Below, piece after piece: positions 1 to 7,679 of a stretch of DNA of 64,000 nucleotides. Below the pieces are notes generated by a model. It saw only the letters and a list, made by a program, of their open reading frames with translations, was not told the origin of the DNA and ran no database searches. The stretch comes from Candidatus Streptomyces philanthi. GTDB taxonomy: Bacteria; Actinomycetota; Actinomycetes; Streptomycetales; Streptomycetaceae. The first letter of the stretch is position 1. The number at the start of each line of letters is the position of its first letter. The stretch is from NCBI GenBank assembly GCA_018114805.1, contig CP073042.1:5749501-5813500 (forward strand). The letters run 5' to 3'. A program made the translations under genes and the position numbers.

Positions 1-49
1 CCGTCATACTCAATGGCCAACTGGCCAAGGTGACTTGACTCCGATGGGA

Positions 50-547
50 TCACTGCCCTTGTTGCGCCGCCCATTTATCCATGGCAGCACCCTCTGCCCA
101 GAGGTGGCGACTCTTCTTCGAAATTGACCACAATTTGACGTGGAGCGTCGAATGTTTGCGACCCAATGTGCTCACTTTCTTCGCTTGTCCGATTGTGAAA
201 TGACATAGAGCGGAGCCAGGGACTGCCCTGCAGCCATCGCAAAGGGCCTTGATCCAGGTGCCGTGTTGGTCGCCGTGGAAGCGGGCGCGTCCGGGCTCAC
301 CACAGGCTTCGCGGGTCTTCTCCGCTTCGAGTTCCGCGGTTTCGGCGAGGCGGCCGGCGGTGTCGGCCCAGGTGTCGTCGAACTCGCCGTCGTCGCCCCG
401 GTCCGTGACGTTCTCCTCGCCAGTGCCCTTCTCGAAAACTCGGCCCCTCAGCCCCTTCGCCGGTCTCAGGCGGCAGGCCTGTGACCAGGTGGTTCCCGGT
501 CCGGTCCTGCCGTGTAAGCGGTGTAGCCCGGTGGTGCTGGAGGCCAT
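50..547 (-). CDS. hypothetical protein, uncertain start
   Basis: Only this minus-strand frame gives a believable protein here. The middle is acidic and helical (motif GEFDDTWADTAGRLAETAELEAE is split across residues 55-77) and is followed by a Cys-containing stretch (residues 101-115) and a basic C-terminus. No family was recognised. The first ATG at 547 gives an Arg-rich N-terminus that looks non-coding, so the true start may be internal or the gene may be a fragment. It lies downstream of another hypothetical on the same strand. I would not assign a function. Confidence 0.35.
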   Translation of the reverse strand: MASSTTGLHRLHGRTGPGTTWSQACRLRPAKGLRGRVFEKGTGEENVTDRGDDGEFDDTWADTAGRLAETAELEAEKTREACGEPGRARFHGDQHGTWIKALCDGCRAVPGSALCHFTIGQAKKVSTLGRKHSTLHVKLWSISKKSRHLWAEGAAMDKWAAQQGQ

Positions 548-572
548 AGCCCACCGGGCTACGCCTGAAGGG

Positions 573-1286
573 TCAGCTTGCGTCGTCGTCCGAGATCGTC
601 ACCAGGGAGTGTGGTGCGGTCTTGAGTGCGCAGTCTCGGATGTGTTCGGGCAGGGCGCTGAAGGCCTGCGGGTCGTCGGGATAGTTGTTGTAGAGCACGG
701 CGAGGAAGGCTTCCAGGGTGTCTTCGCGGTCTGGCTCTGCCCATCCGGTGCGCTCTGCGATGCGGCGCCCGACGTGATGGCTGATGCCGGAGTGCTGCCT
801 GCCGTCGGCCGTCTCGTTCCTGCCGATCAGGCCGTCTAGGTGTTCCTTGGCCTTCGGGGTGACGAACGCCTCGACGTCTCTATAGGTGCGGGCCTGGACG
901 TAGGTGTGGATCCGGTCGGGGGAGTGGTTGTCCTGCAGGTGTGCCACGGTCGTACCGATCATCAGATGGAAGTGCTCCAGAGCGTCCGTCAGCCGGTACA
1001 GCGCGATCCGTGCCCATTCCGCGTAAGTGTCGGCGTGATAGGCGTGCATCAGCACGTCGCAGAAATAGCGGTTGATCTCGCTGATGTGGTGGCGCACGAG
1101 CAGCGGGAGTTCCGCGGGCATCGGATCGTCCGCCTTGAGCTTGTCGGGCACGAACTCCTCGTGCTTGACGCGGCCGAGGTGCTCCAGACGTTCACGCCGG
1201 ACGTCGGCGAGATGCGCAGCATACGGGCGGCCGTCCGCCTCGCGGCGGGCCTTCGCCGCCTGCTTGTCACGGTGGTTGGGGTTCAT
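573..1286 (-). CDS. hypothetical protein (237 aa)
   Basis: The protein starts MNPNHRDKQ at ATG 1286. I prefer this to the ATG at 1316 because the added ten residues look non-coding. The first 60 residues are highly charged (Lys/Arg/Glu), followed by a His-rich helical region (LVRHHISEINRYF, ALEHFHLMIGTTVAHL, residues 75-130). The C-terminus is acidic (SDDDAS). No transmembrane segment, signal peptide or known catalytic motif is visible. Amino-acid composition and codon use are typical of the host. The function is unknown and I do not recognise the family. Confidence 0.7.
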   Translation of the reverse strand: MNPNHRDKQAAKARREADGRPYAAHLADVRRERLEHLGRVKHEEFVPDKLKADDPMPAELPLLVRHHISEINRYFCDVLMHAYHADTYAEWARIALYRLTDALEHFHLMIGTTVAHLQDNHSPDRIHTYVQARTYRDVEAFVTPKAKEHLDGLIGRNETADGRQHSGISHHVGRRIAERTGWAEPDREDTLEAFLAVLYNNYPDDPQAFSALPEHIRDCALKTAPHSLVTISDDDAS

Positions 1287-1768
1287 AACGCTCGTGTCCC
1301 TTCGTGGCGCGCACATCGTCCCGTGACCTGGTGCGCGTCAAGGTACGAGCCAGCACCGGTGATCTGCGTCGCTGCCCTGCCACTTTCGGCGTTTGATCGT
1401 GTGTCCCGCTCACGGGGCAGGACGCACTGGAGCCGGGGCCGACGCAGACGGCGGCCCACGCTGAGCAACGAGCCAGAGTTCCTGGTGTCACGCCTGTGCA
1501 GCAAGAGCCCTGCCGGCGACATGACGGCGCGTCCAATCGGGTACGGGCGGCGCGGTTCCGAATGTCGGACATCGATCCGCGCCGTAAGACGGCGTAGCGT
1601 CCCGCTCGACGCAGCCGCGGAGACCGGCTGCCGGTCGAAGGGCCCACCCCGGACGGGCCTGCCACGGGCCAAAGGGTGCGATACTCAGTCTCCTCGCGGC
1701 AGCGGCACACCTATGACGGCTTTCCCCTTGTGCTGACCGGGCAGCGAACAACACCAGGGAGAAGTGCC
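1287..1768. other. intergenic region between divergent hypotheticals
   Basis: About 480 bp separate the minus-strand gene ending its upstream side at 1286 from the plus-strand gene starting at 1769. Reading frames here are Arg/Pro-rich and look like antisense artefacts. The promoters of both genes must lie here. No clear palindrome, terminator or RNA gene was seen. Confidence 0.4.
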
Positions 1769-2626
1769 ATGCCCTACGTCCGCGACAAGGCCCACCGCGC
1801 CGCCTCTCGCCATCTGCTCGGTCTGTCCCACAACGATCTGCATCCGGTACTCGATCGCGGCGGCCGGATCGTCTTGGACACTGCGGATCAAGGGCAGCAG
1901 GCCTTCCAGGCGATGCTGCACACCTGCCTGTTCAGCCGCGATCGCGAGCACCCCCTTGACCGTATGGAGGGGCGGAGCTTTCCCGACCTTCTGCTCTACT
2001 TCGGCGGCCTCAGCTCCCGGCCGGATCGCCTCGTCCTTCGGCTGAGCTGCGCCGCCCGCATCGCCCGCTTCCTGCTGCCCACCCAGCGCACCAACGACGA
2101 CGGCACGATCGAGCTCACCGGCCTGCCCGGGCTGCGGCTGGAGTCGGTCGGCAAGCGATGCCTCGTCCTACGTCACCTGCCGACCGGCTCGTGCCTTGAG
2201 CTCCTGGATACCAGTGGCCATTTGCGCCGATGGGACCTTGCGCTGCTGGACGAGCCCTTCGAGCGACAACTCCTCAAGAACGCCCCACTGCTCACGCCCA
2301 CCGAGACGAACCTCGCCCACTACTGGACTCCCGTCGCCTGCACCCCGCTGCGCAGTGCCCTGCTGACGCGGGCGTATCTGTGGTGGAGCTGCTGGGGGCA
2401 CGAAGGCACCACCACCTCGGCTCACCGGCCTGATGGCCGGTACTGCGTGCGCTGGGCGAATGGCCGCACCACCGACGAGATCGGCGAGCTTCTCACGGAC
2501 TCACCCATCGCCATCACCGGCTCCACCTACACCCCTCCGGCTGCCCGAGGCGACCGGGGGGTACTGCGCCTGGATGACGGCCTGGTCGAGCTCGACGGCC
2601 CGGGCGCACACCCGGACGGCGGGTAA
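1769..2626 (+). CDS. hypothetical protein (285 aa)
   Basis: The start is ATG 1769, preceded by AGGGAG about 8 bases upstream. Residues 1-30 upstream of this ATG in the open frame look non-coding. The protein is soluble, with no signal peptide or membrane segment. It has a Leu-rich helical N-terminal half (SRHLLGLSHNDLHPVL) and a C-terminal part rich in Trp, Gly and Tyr (residues 215-245). The C-terminal half resembles small beta-rich domains but no catalytic motif stands out. It stands alone between a divergent hypothetical and decayed genes. I do not recognise the family. Confidence 0.7.
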   Translation: MPYVRDKAHRAASRHLLGLSHNDLHPVLDRGGRIVLDTADQGQQAFQAMLHTCLFSRDREHPLDRMEGRSFPDLLLYFGGLSSRPDRLVLRLSCAARIARFLLPTQRTNDDGTIELTGLPGLRLESVGKRCLVLRHLPTGSCLELLDTSGHLRRWDLALLDEPFERQLLKNAPLLTPTETNLAHYWTPVACTPLRSALLTRAYLWWSCWGHEGTTTSAHRPDGRYCVRWANGRTTDEIGELLTDSPIAITGSTYTPPAARGDRGVLRLDDGLVELDGPGAHPDGG

Positions 2627-2712
2627 GACCCGTCGGCGCCGCACTTTTCCCTCGCCTGCTCGCGGCCCAGCAGGAGTGGCGAGAATCAAGATGAGGCGGC
2701 ATGGACGGTCGA

Positions 2713-2988
2713 CTAAGAAAGGCCGTCGACCTGCTGCGTCCGGGCATGCTCGAGCACGGCCCTCGGGAGTTCGGTGCCGTACCCGCGGGTTTTGTTGAGG
2801 AGCTTCGTCAGGCCGGCGGGGGCGTGGTCCCAGTGGTCGGCCAGGCTCACTCGCGTACTGATGTCGTCCATGAGCTGGGAGATGACCCAGGCGGCTTCCG
2901 TGGGCAGGTCCCCTCCGCCGTGGCCCCACCACAGGTGGTAGCCTGGGCGATGGGCCGCGACGGCTTCGACCGACTCATCGCCACCGCC
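2713..2988 (-). pseudogene. C-terminal fragment of an unknown protein
   Basis: The last ~90 codons of this minus frame read like real protein (HRPGYHLWW, then WVISQLMDDISTRVSLADHW, ending QQVDGLS). Upstream of ~2988 the frame turns into the antisense of a DUF3800-like gene. No good start codon or ribosome site is seen near the top of the fragment. It abuts head-to-head with the next remnant, which suggests a recombination junction near 2988-2992. The original function cannot be inferred. Confidence 0.4.
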
Positions 2989-2989
2989 G

Positions 2990-3625
2990 GGTTTCTTCTC
3001 CAAGAAGAACCGTACGGGCGGCCGTGTCACCGTCGACGAGCTCTTCACCGTCATGCAGCAGTGCCACGCCCACGCCCGCCGCCGAGCCCCGCAGGCGAAG
3101 AAGGCGGCACAGGTCCTGGAGATCTTGCACACAATCCGCTCGGAAGCCGAAGCCTTCGCCCGAGAGCGGCCGTCCGAAGCTACACTGACCGGAGAGCACG
3201 GTCTGCTCGACGACTCCACCGATCCGCTCGTCACCGCCGTGCCGACGGTCATCCTCCACGCCTCGATCCGACACGGCGGCAAGCTCCAGGTCCTCGCGGA
3301 CGACCAACGGCTGCTGACCGACGACAAACTCGACGTCCTGTAACGCGGGGCGACAGCCGTGGGTCTGGTGCAAGGCCTGATCAAGCAGAGCCACCTTCAG
3401 AGCCTGGTCCGCGGCCGTTCGGTGGATCATCCCTCCCTCCAGCTTGCCGACCTAGTGGCAGGCGCCGGCCGGGCGGTTGCACGATGGCACGACGGCCAGG
3501 ACGACCCTGCCGGGCAGGAGCTTCACCTAGTGGTGGCGCCACTCGTGGACCCCAACGGCCTGCTCATGTATGAGAAGCCCGACGATTTCGCGCGAGCCGA
3601 CACCGCCCGCGCGAAGTGCCGCTGA
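2990..3625 (+). pseudogene. DUF3800-like protein, truncated and with an in-frame stop
   Basis: One reading frame runs from about 2990 to 3625 and is broken only by TAA at 3341-3343. The first part ends QVLADDQRLLTDDKLDVL. After the stop the same frame continues with the block HPSLQLADLVAGAGRAVARW, which I recognise as the C-terminal hallmark of DUF3800 proteins (an RNase-H-like fold family common on mobile elements). The N-terminal part of the family, with its first acidic motif, is missing, so the gene is 5'-truncated. The only internal ATG lies at 3053, followed by a helical region. This is most likely a mobile-element relic. Confidence 0.55.
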
Positions 3626-3880
3626 ACGTCGTGCGCTGCCGTAGCGTCAGCTGCGGCTCGAGCACCGGATGGGACGCTGCCCGCCCGAGGTGTTGCCGTC
3701 GCTGCCCCTGCCGCCGCGCAGAGAGCTGATGCCCCGGGCCCGGACAGCAGTCGGCGAGCCCTTCCGCATGGCGAGCGAAATATGCGTTTGTCGCATGCGA
3801 GGGAGGTGGATTCTGGTGTAAGCAGGCGTGACGCCCCACGGCGGTAGACGTCCGGCGGGGCAGGGATCGGGGTGGGGCTC

Positions 3881-4831
3881 GTGACAGAAAGCGCGTACGA
3901 GGAGCTGCAGACCGGCGGGTTGGGGCCAGCCACGTTCAAACTGCTGCGGAGCTTGGTTGACTGGGTGCGCCGTGGCACCGGTTTTCCGCCCCCAGAGGGG
4001 CACACGGTGTGGAGCGATGACGCGGCTTACGACGTGATTAGCGCGATGCTGTCCCAGGAAGGAGCGGGACAACGGTTCGTGACCGTCTGCTTCACCCAGG
4101 CCGCCGACGAAGCCTCTCTGGAACGACTGTTTCTCACGTCGATGAAGAACTTCCTCATCGACGAGGCGAAGAAGACACCGCGAGGCAAGCTTCGGCGCCG
4201 TATCGCCCGGCTGATGGGCGAGGACGCGGCCTACCGCAAGCTCAAGGGTTCCCCGCCGCGCTGGGCATTGGCCGACCACGCCGAAGGAGCCGTATGGCAG
4301 GGAGATCTCGACGATCTCATCGCCCGGGCCGCACAGGTGAAAGGCGTCGGCATCACCCTCTGGAACCACTCCGGCCCCACACCCCAGCAGACCGTACACG
4401 CCCTGATGGCCATTCTGCTGTGCGTACTGCAGTACGCACAGGGAGCGGTACGGGAGGAAGAGCTCGCCAAGGTCCTCGAGGCCCGATTCGAGCTTCTGGC
4501 ACCGGCCCGCATGACCCCTCTGTTCGCCGACGAAGGTGCCGTCGCCGCCATCGTCGAGCAGCGTGCAGCCACCACCGCACCGGACCCGACCGGGGTCGAA
4601 GGGGTTGCCGAGGACATCTGGCAGCGTCTCTCACCCAACGACTGTCTGCTGCTTCCCTACCTCGACAAGGACGCCGACCATGCGGCGCAACTACTGGAGA
4701 TCCGGCAAGGTCATGCTGCGCTTGTCCTGTCCAACCTCAAAACAATGCTCCGTGATGCCCTTTCCGCTGACAGTGACCCCCAGGTCGTCATGGCTGCCCT
4801 GTTGCGGCGCTGCAGCAAGGCTGCGTTGTGA
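3881..4831 (+). CDS. divergent sigma-factor-like regulatory protein
   Basis: The protein is about 316 aa and has no membrane segment. GTG 3881 is taken as the start; GTG 3872 is in frame and possible. Residues ~95-125 (LTSMKNFLIDEAKK followed by a basic KLRRRIARL) resemble a sigma region-2 helix. Residues ~245-300 (IWQRLSPNDCLLLPYLDKD, then a helix and LSNLKTMLRDAL) have the spacing of a region-4 helix-turn-helix. This is pattern recognition, not a proven family assignment. It is followed 80 bp later by an HTH gene and an ImmA-type peptidase gene, so a role in transcription control of the neighbouring block is plausible. It could equally be an unrelated DNA-binding protein. Confidence 0.55.
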   Translation: MTESAYEELQTGGLGPATFKLLRSLVDWVRRGTGFPPPEGHTVWSDDAAYDVISAMLSQEGAGQRFVTVCFTQAADEASLERLFLTSMKNFLIDEAKKTPRGKLRRRIARLMGEDAAYRKLKGSPPRWALADHAEGAVWQGDLDDLIARAAQVKGVGITLWNHSGPTPQQTVHALMAILLCVLQYAQGAVREEELAKVLEARFELLAPARMTPLFADEGAVAAIVEQRAATTAPDPTGVEGVAEDIWQRLSPNDCLLLPYLDKDADHAAQLLEIRQGHAALVLSNLKTMLRDALSADSDPQVVMAALLRRCSKAAL

Positions 4832-4839
4832 ACAGCCCC

Positions 4840-4860
4840 AGTTACGTCGTCTGGACCCAG
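4840..4860 (+). promoter_or_regulatory. repeated intergenic motif, copy 1 (upstream of the HTH gene)
   Basis: AGTTACGTCGTCTG is followed by GACCCAG, 51 bases before the HTH gene at 4912. An identical 14-mer followed by TCCCAG occurs at 6926-6945, upstream of the Ubl operon. Both copies are in short intergenic gaps on the same strand, so an operator or promoter element for the local regulators is likely. Confidence 0.4.
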
Positions 4861-4911
4861 TGAGAAGAGAATGCGCTGATCGACCACAGCCGAGGAGACG
4901 GGGAAGACGCC

Positions 4912-5817
4912 ATGAGCTCTGTCCACACCACTGCCTACCAGAGGCTTCTAGCCGCCGCAGCGAGCCTGAAAGTACCCGACGCCGTCCACCGAGTGGCCAC
5001 CGCAGCACCCCAGGACCCCCGCCCCGGCCAGATCTGGCGCGCGATGTGGGAGGACACCATCCAGCTGCTGCTGATCACCACGGCCGGCGACGACGACACC
5101 GCGCGCGTCGTGCCGGCCTCATTCGAGCGGTACGCCGACGCCGACACCCTGCTTCTGCCCGCCCAGGCGACCACCCTAAAGCAGCCGCTGGCCCTGTGGT
5201 GGGGCCTGGAGACCACCGTGCCGTGGTGCGTGCTGGACCGGCAGGTCAGCGAGCTGACAAGCCGCCCCGACAACCTCACCTCTCGTGCGCTCGCCGACAC
5301 AGTGACCGGCGCCCAGTGGGGAAGCCGTACCGTCTTGTCCTCAGCGGCAGACGAGTACCGCGCCGTTCTCACCGGCCACTTTGAGGTCCTCGGCTCCGCA
5401 TGGTGGGCCCCGCAAGGAACGAGAGGTCTCTCCGAGCTCCTTGGCGAGCACGGAATCACCGTCAAGCAGCTCGCGGCCGAACTGAAACTGCCACCCCCTC
5501 TGGCGCTGGGTGTGTGGCGGGGCCAGCAGCCCCTCACCGCCGAACAGGCCGCCACGCTCGCCGCACTCCTCGGCCAGCCCGCAGCCCGCTTCCTCGACGC
5601 CAACCCCGCCCTGCCACCCGCCGTCGTCCACGAACTCAACCGGCCTCTGCGGCGCAGCCAGGTCAAGAAACTCTCCGCCCAGTACGACGAGACCGAACAC
5701 GCCGCCCGTCTGCGCGCCGCCTATGGCGTCTACACGCTCGCGGCACGCGACGACGACCGCACCCAGCCGAACTGGACCGCACGCACCGACCGCTACTTCG
5801 AACTTCTCCTGGACTAA
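4912..5817 (+). CDS. HTH-domain regulatory protein, partner of the downstream metallopeptidase
   Basis: The start is ATG 4912, with GGAGACGGGGAAGACGCC just upstream. The N-terminal ~150 residues are a mixed domain (QIWRAMWEDTIQLLLIT) of unknown family. Residues ~165-225 form a candidate helix-turn-helix: GLSELLGEHGITVKQLAAEL, then GVWRGQQPLTAEQAATLAAL, ending AARFLDANP, which is the layout of XRE-like domains. The gene ends 24 bases before a gene with an ImmA/IrrE zinc site. HTH plus ImmA/IrrE pairs usually act as repressor and cleaving activator in mobile elements and toxin-antitoxin-like modules. The target is inferred to be local. Confidence 0.65.
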   Translation: MSSVHTTAYQRLLAAAASLKVPDAVHRVATAAPQDPRPGQIWRAMWEDTIQLLLITTAGDDDTARVVPASFERYADADTLLLPAQATTLKQPLALWWGLETTVPWCVLDRQVSELTSRPDNLTSRALADTVTGAQWGSRTVLSSAADEYRAVLTGHFEVLGSAWWAPQGTRGLSELLGEHGITVKQLAAELKLPPPLALGVWRGQQPLTAEQAATLAALLGQPAARFLDANPALPPAVVHELNRPLRRSQVKKLSAQYDETEHAARLRAAYGVYTLAARDDDRTQPNWTARTDRYFELLLD

Positions 5818-5841
5818 TAGAGAAGAGGGGGTTACCCTCGA

Positions 5842-6882
5842 GTGGTCAACTACGTGCTCGCCGGCGCCGCCCGCACCCAGTCCGCCGCCATGATCACAGA
5901 ACTGGAAACGGTCCTCCCCGGGGCCGTCGAACTCCTGCCACAAGGCGCCCTCGCGGAACTGCGGACCTGCCCCGAGCTCACCGTCAAAGACGTCCCCAAG
6001 AACGAGGCAGCCCAAGGCTCCAGCGTCGCCGGCGCATACGACTACGGCCCCCCACCCCGCCTGTCTGTCGCCACCTCCAACAGCCACGCACGGTGGGACT
6101 TCACGGCCCTGCACGAATTCGGTCACCACCTGCAGAAGAACAGCATTCGACCTCATGGAGCCCTTCAGCAAGGAAGCCAACCGCGGCGTCCTCCTCGAAG
6201 ACGCCGCCTGCGACCCGTTCGCCGCCCAGATCCTGCTTCCCGCACACCTCGTCGACCAGCACCTGGACGCCAAAGGGCCCAGCGCCTCAGCGATCACCCT
6301 CCTGTGGGAGACGAGCAACGTCTCCCGCATGGCCGTCTGCGTACGAGCAGTCCAGCGCCTCCCCGCCCCCGGTCACGTTCTCCTCCTCGACCCCGTCGGA
6401 CACCTCGCTTTCGCCGCCTCCCACTGCCTGCCGCCCCGGCGGCCCGGCAGCTTCCAAGGCGACATCCCCGTCATCGACCGCGCCCTGGCCGGCCCCGGCC
6501 GCGTACAAGGACGGACCCAGGTCCGCTACCGTGACGGCATCCTCGGACGCGAACTGCATACCGATACCGCCCCCATGGACGGCTACATCGTCGCCATCCT
6601 CGTCACCGACTCCGCCCCCTGGCGCGCCTTCACCCCGCCCACCACTGACACCGGCCCCCGGTCGCGCGGCTACATCTGCGCGAACTGCGACGAGAACTAC
6701 CGCTCTTTCGAATCCGCTCTTTCGAATCCGCCTGCCCGCGCTGCCGCGTCCCTCACTGCCCCGAATGCGGCCGCTGCGCCTGCCCGCCCCGCGCCCCTGG
6801 CCGTTCCTGCCCCGGCTGCTTCCTCGAGCACCCGCCCGTGATGTTTACCCCGGACAGCGAGCGTTGCCTCGACTCCTCCTGA
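5842..6882 (+). pseudogene. ImmA/IrrE-type zinc metallopeptidase with C-terminal Cys-rich tail, frameshifted twice
   Basis: The frame opens at GTG 5842 behind AGAAGAGGGGG. Residues ~90-102 contain FTALHEFGHHLQKN, the HExxH zinc site of ImmA/IrrE (M78) peptidases that cleave repressors. At ~6147 the reading frame shifts by one base, and the new frame continues with the third-ligand helix region (LLEDAACDPFAAQILLPAHLV). The frame then reaches a Cys motif (YICANCDENYRSFE). There a 14-bp tandem duplication (6701-6728) breaks the frame again. Removing one copy restores a Cys-rich tail (CPRCRV, CPECGRCAC, CPGCF) ending at TGA 6880-6882. As written the protein stops early. Sequencing error is possible at 6147, but the duplication looks like a real slippage event. 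Confidence 0.65.
6701..6728 (+). repeat. 14-bp perfect tandem duplication
   Basis: CGCTCTTTCGAATC occurs at 6701-6714 and again at 6715-6728, followed by a further CGC. Fourteen bases is not a multiple of three, so the duplication shifts the peptidase frame just before its Cys-rich tail. Confidence 0.85.
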
Positions 6883-6925
6883 CACCCCGCCGGCCCCGCC
6901 AGCCACACGCGTCTTTCTACCCGCG

Positions 6926-6945
6926 AGTTACGTCGTCTGTCCCAG
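6926..6945 (+). promoter_or_regulatory. repeated intergenic motif, copy 2 (upstream of the Ubl operon)
   Basis: This is the second AGTTACGTCGTCTG, followed by TCCCAG. It lies 84 bases upstream of the first gene of the ubiquitin-like operon (7030), in the gap after the peptidase. It is a candidate operator or promoter that would put the Ubl operon under the same control as the HTH gene. Confidence 0.4.
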
Positions 6946-7029
6946 GCGAAGCACCCCACCCGGGGTGCTCACGGAACCCGGGCGCCGGCCGCGGGGACCT
7001 GCAGGAACGTCGCCCGCAGGAACAGCAAC

Positions 7030-7314
7030 ATGGCTATCCAGATCACCGCAGTGCGCCTGACGGTTGGCGGAACCGCGCACGAGCACATCACCCACCTGTG
7101 GTGGACCGAGCAGGCGACTGGCAAGACCGGCGAGAACACCCGGGCCGAGATCGTCCACTGGATCGAGAACAAGGCCGGCAAGGCCTACACCAGTGACGCA
7201 GCTGGCCGCAGCACGGAGGTGCTCGTAGTGACGCCCACCCGGGGCGAGAAGTACCTGCGGACCCACGCCGACGGCGTATGGACCAACAACCTTCTCGCCC
7301 TTCCAAGGCGCTGA
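7030..7314 (+). CDS. DUF3892-like small protein
   Basis: The protein is 94 aa and starts MAIQITAVRLTVGG at ATG 7030, with AGGA about 7-10 bases upstream. The pattern ITAVRL..GG..HEHITHLWW matches what I recall of DUF3892, a small single-domain family of unknown biochemistry. The middle contains TRAEIVHWIE and the C-terminus contains YLRTHADGVWTNNLL. It is the first gene of the cassette that continues with the Ubl and E1 genes, 104 bp ahead of the Ubl start. Co-orientation suggests a role with the Ubl system, but no direct mechanism can be read from the sequence. Confidence 0.65.
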   Translation: MAIQITAVRLTVGGTAHEHITHLWWTEQATGKTGENTRAEIVHWIENKAGKAYTSDAAGRSTEVLVVTPTRGEKYLRTHADGVWTNNLLALPRR

Positions 7315-7418
7315 CCCGCCACAACCCCCCGGGCACTCAGCGCGCCGCCCCGCAGCGGCGCGCCGGATACCCCGGCATCAACAGCCCGAACACGCGCTTT
7401 CCACTTCAGGAGGACCCC

Positions 7419-7679
7419 ATGTCCCACGACACTCACGGGCCTAGGCCCGTCACGATCATCGTCAACGCCCGCCCTCACATCTGGGAGGCGAAGGAGATCA
7501 CCTATGAGCAGGTCGTCGACCTCGCCTACCCCGGCCAGCCGCCGAACGACCAGGACACCTACACCGTCCGCTACAGCCGCGGACACGACGGCCACGGAAC
7601 AGGCAGCCTCACCGCCGGGCACAGCGTCCGAGTGAAGGAGGGAATGGTCTTCGATGTCTACCGCACTTCTCGCTCGTGA
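7419..7679 (+). CDS. multiubiquitin-family ubiquitin-like protein (single Ubl)
   Basis: The protein is 86 aa. The start is ATG 7419 with AGGAGG at 7408-7413, five bases upstream. It has the beta-grasp pattern of the prokaryotic multiubiquitin domain: VTIIVNARPHIWEAKEITYE, then VVDLAYPGQPP, then TYTVRYSRGHDG, and finally the signature VKEGMVFDVYRTSRS at the C-terminus. There is one Ubl unit rather than a tandem string. The tail does not end in Gly-Gly, so activation may need processing or may use another mechanism, as I recall for this family. It overlaps the start of the E1 gene by 26 bases, a strong sign of coupled translation and joint function. Confidence 0.8.
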   Translation: MSHDTHGPRPVTIIVNARPHIWEAKEITYEQVVDLAYPGQPPNDQDTYTVRYSRGHDGHGTGSLTAGHSVRVKEGMVFDVYRTSRS

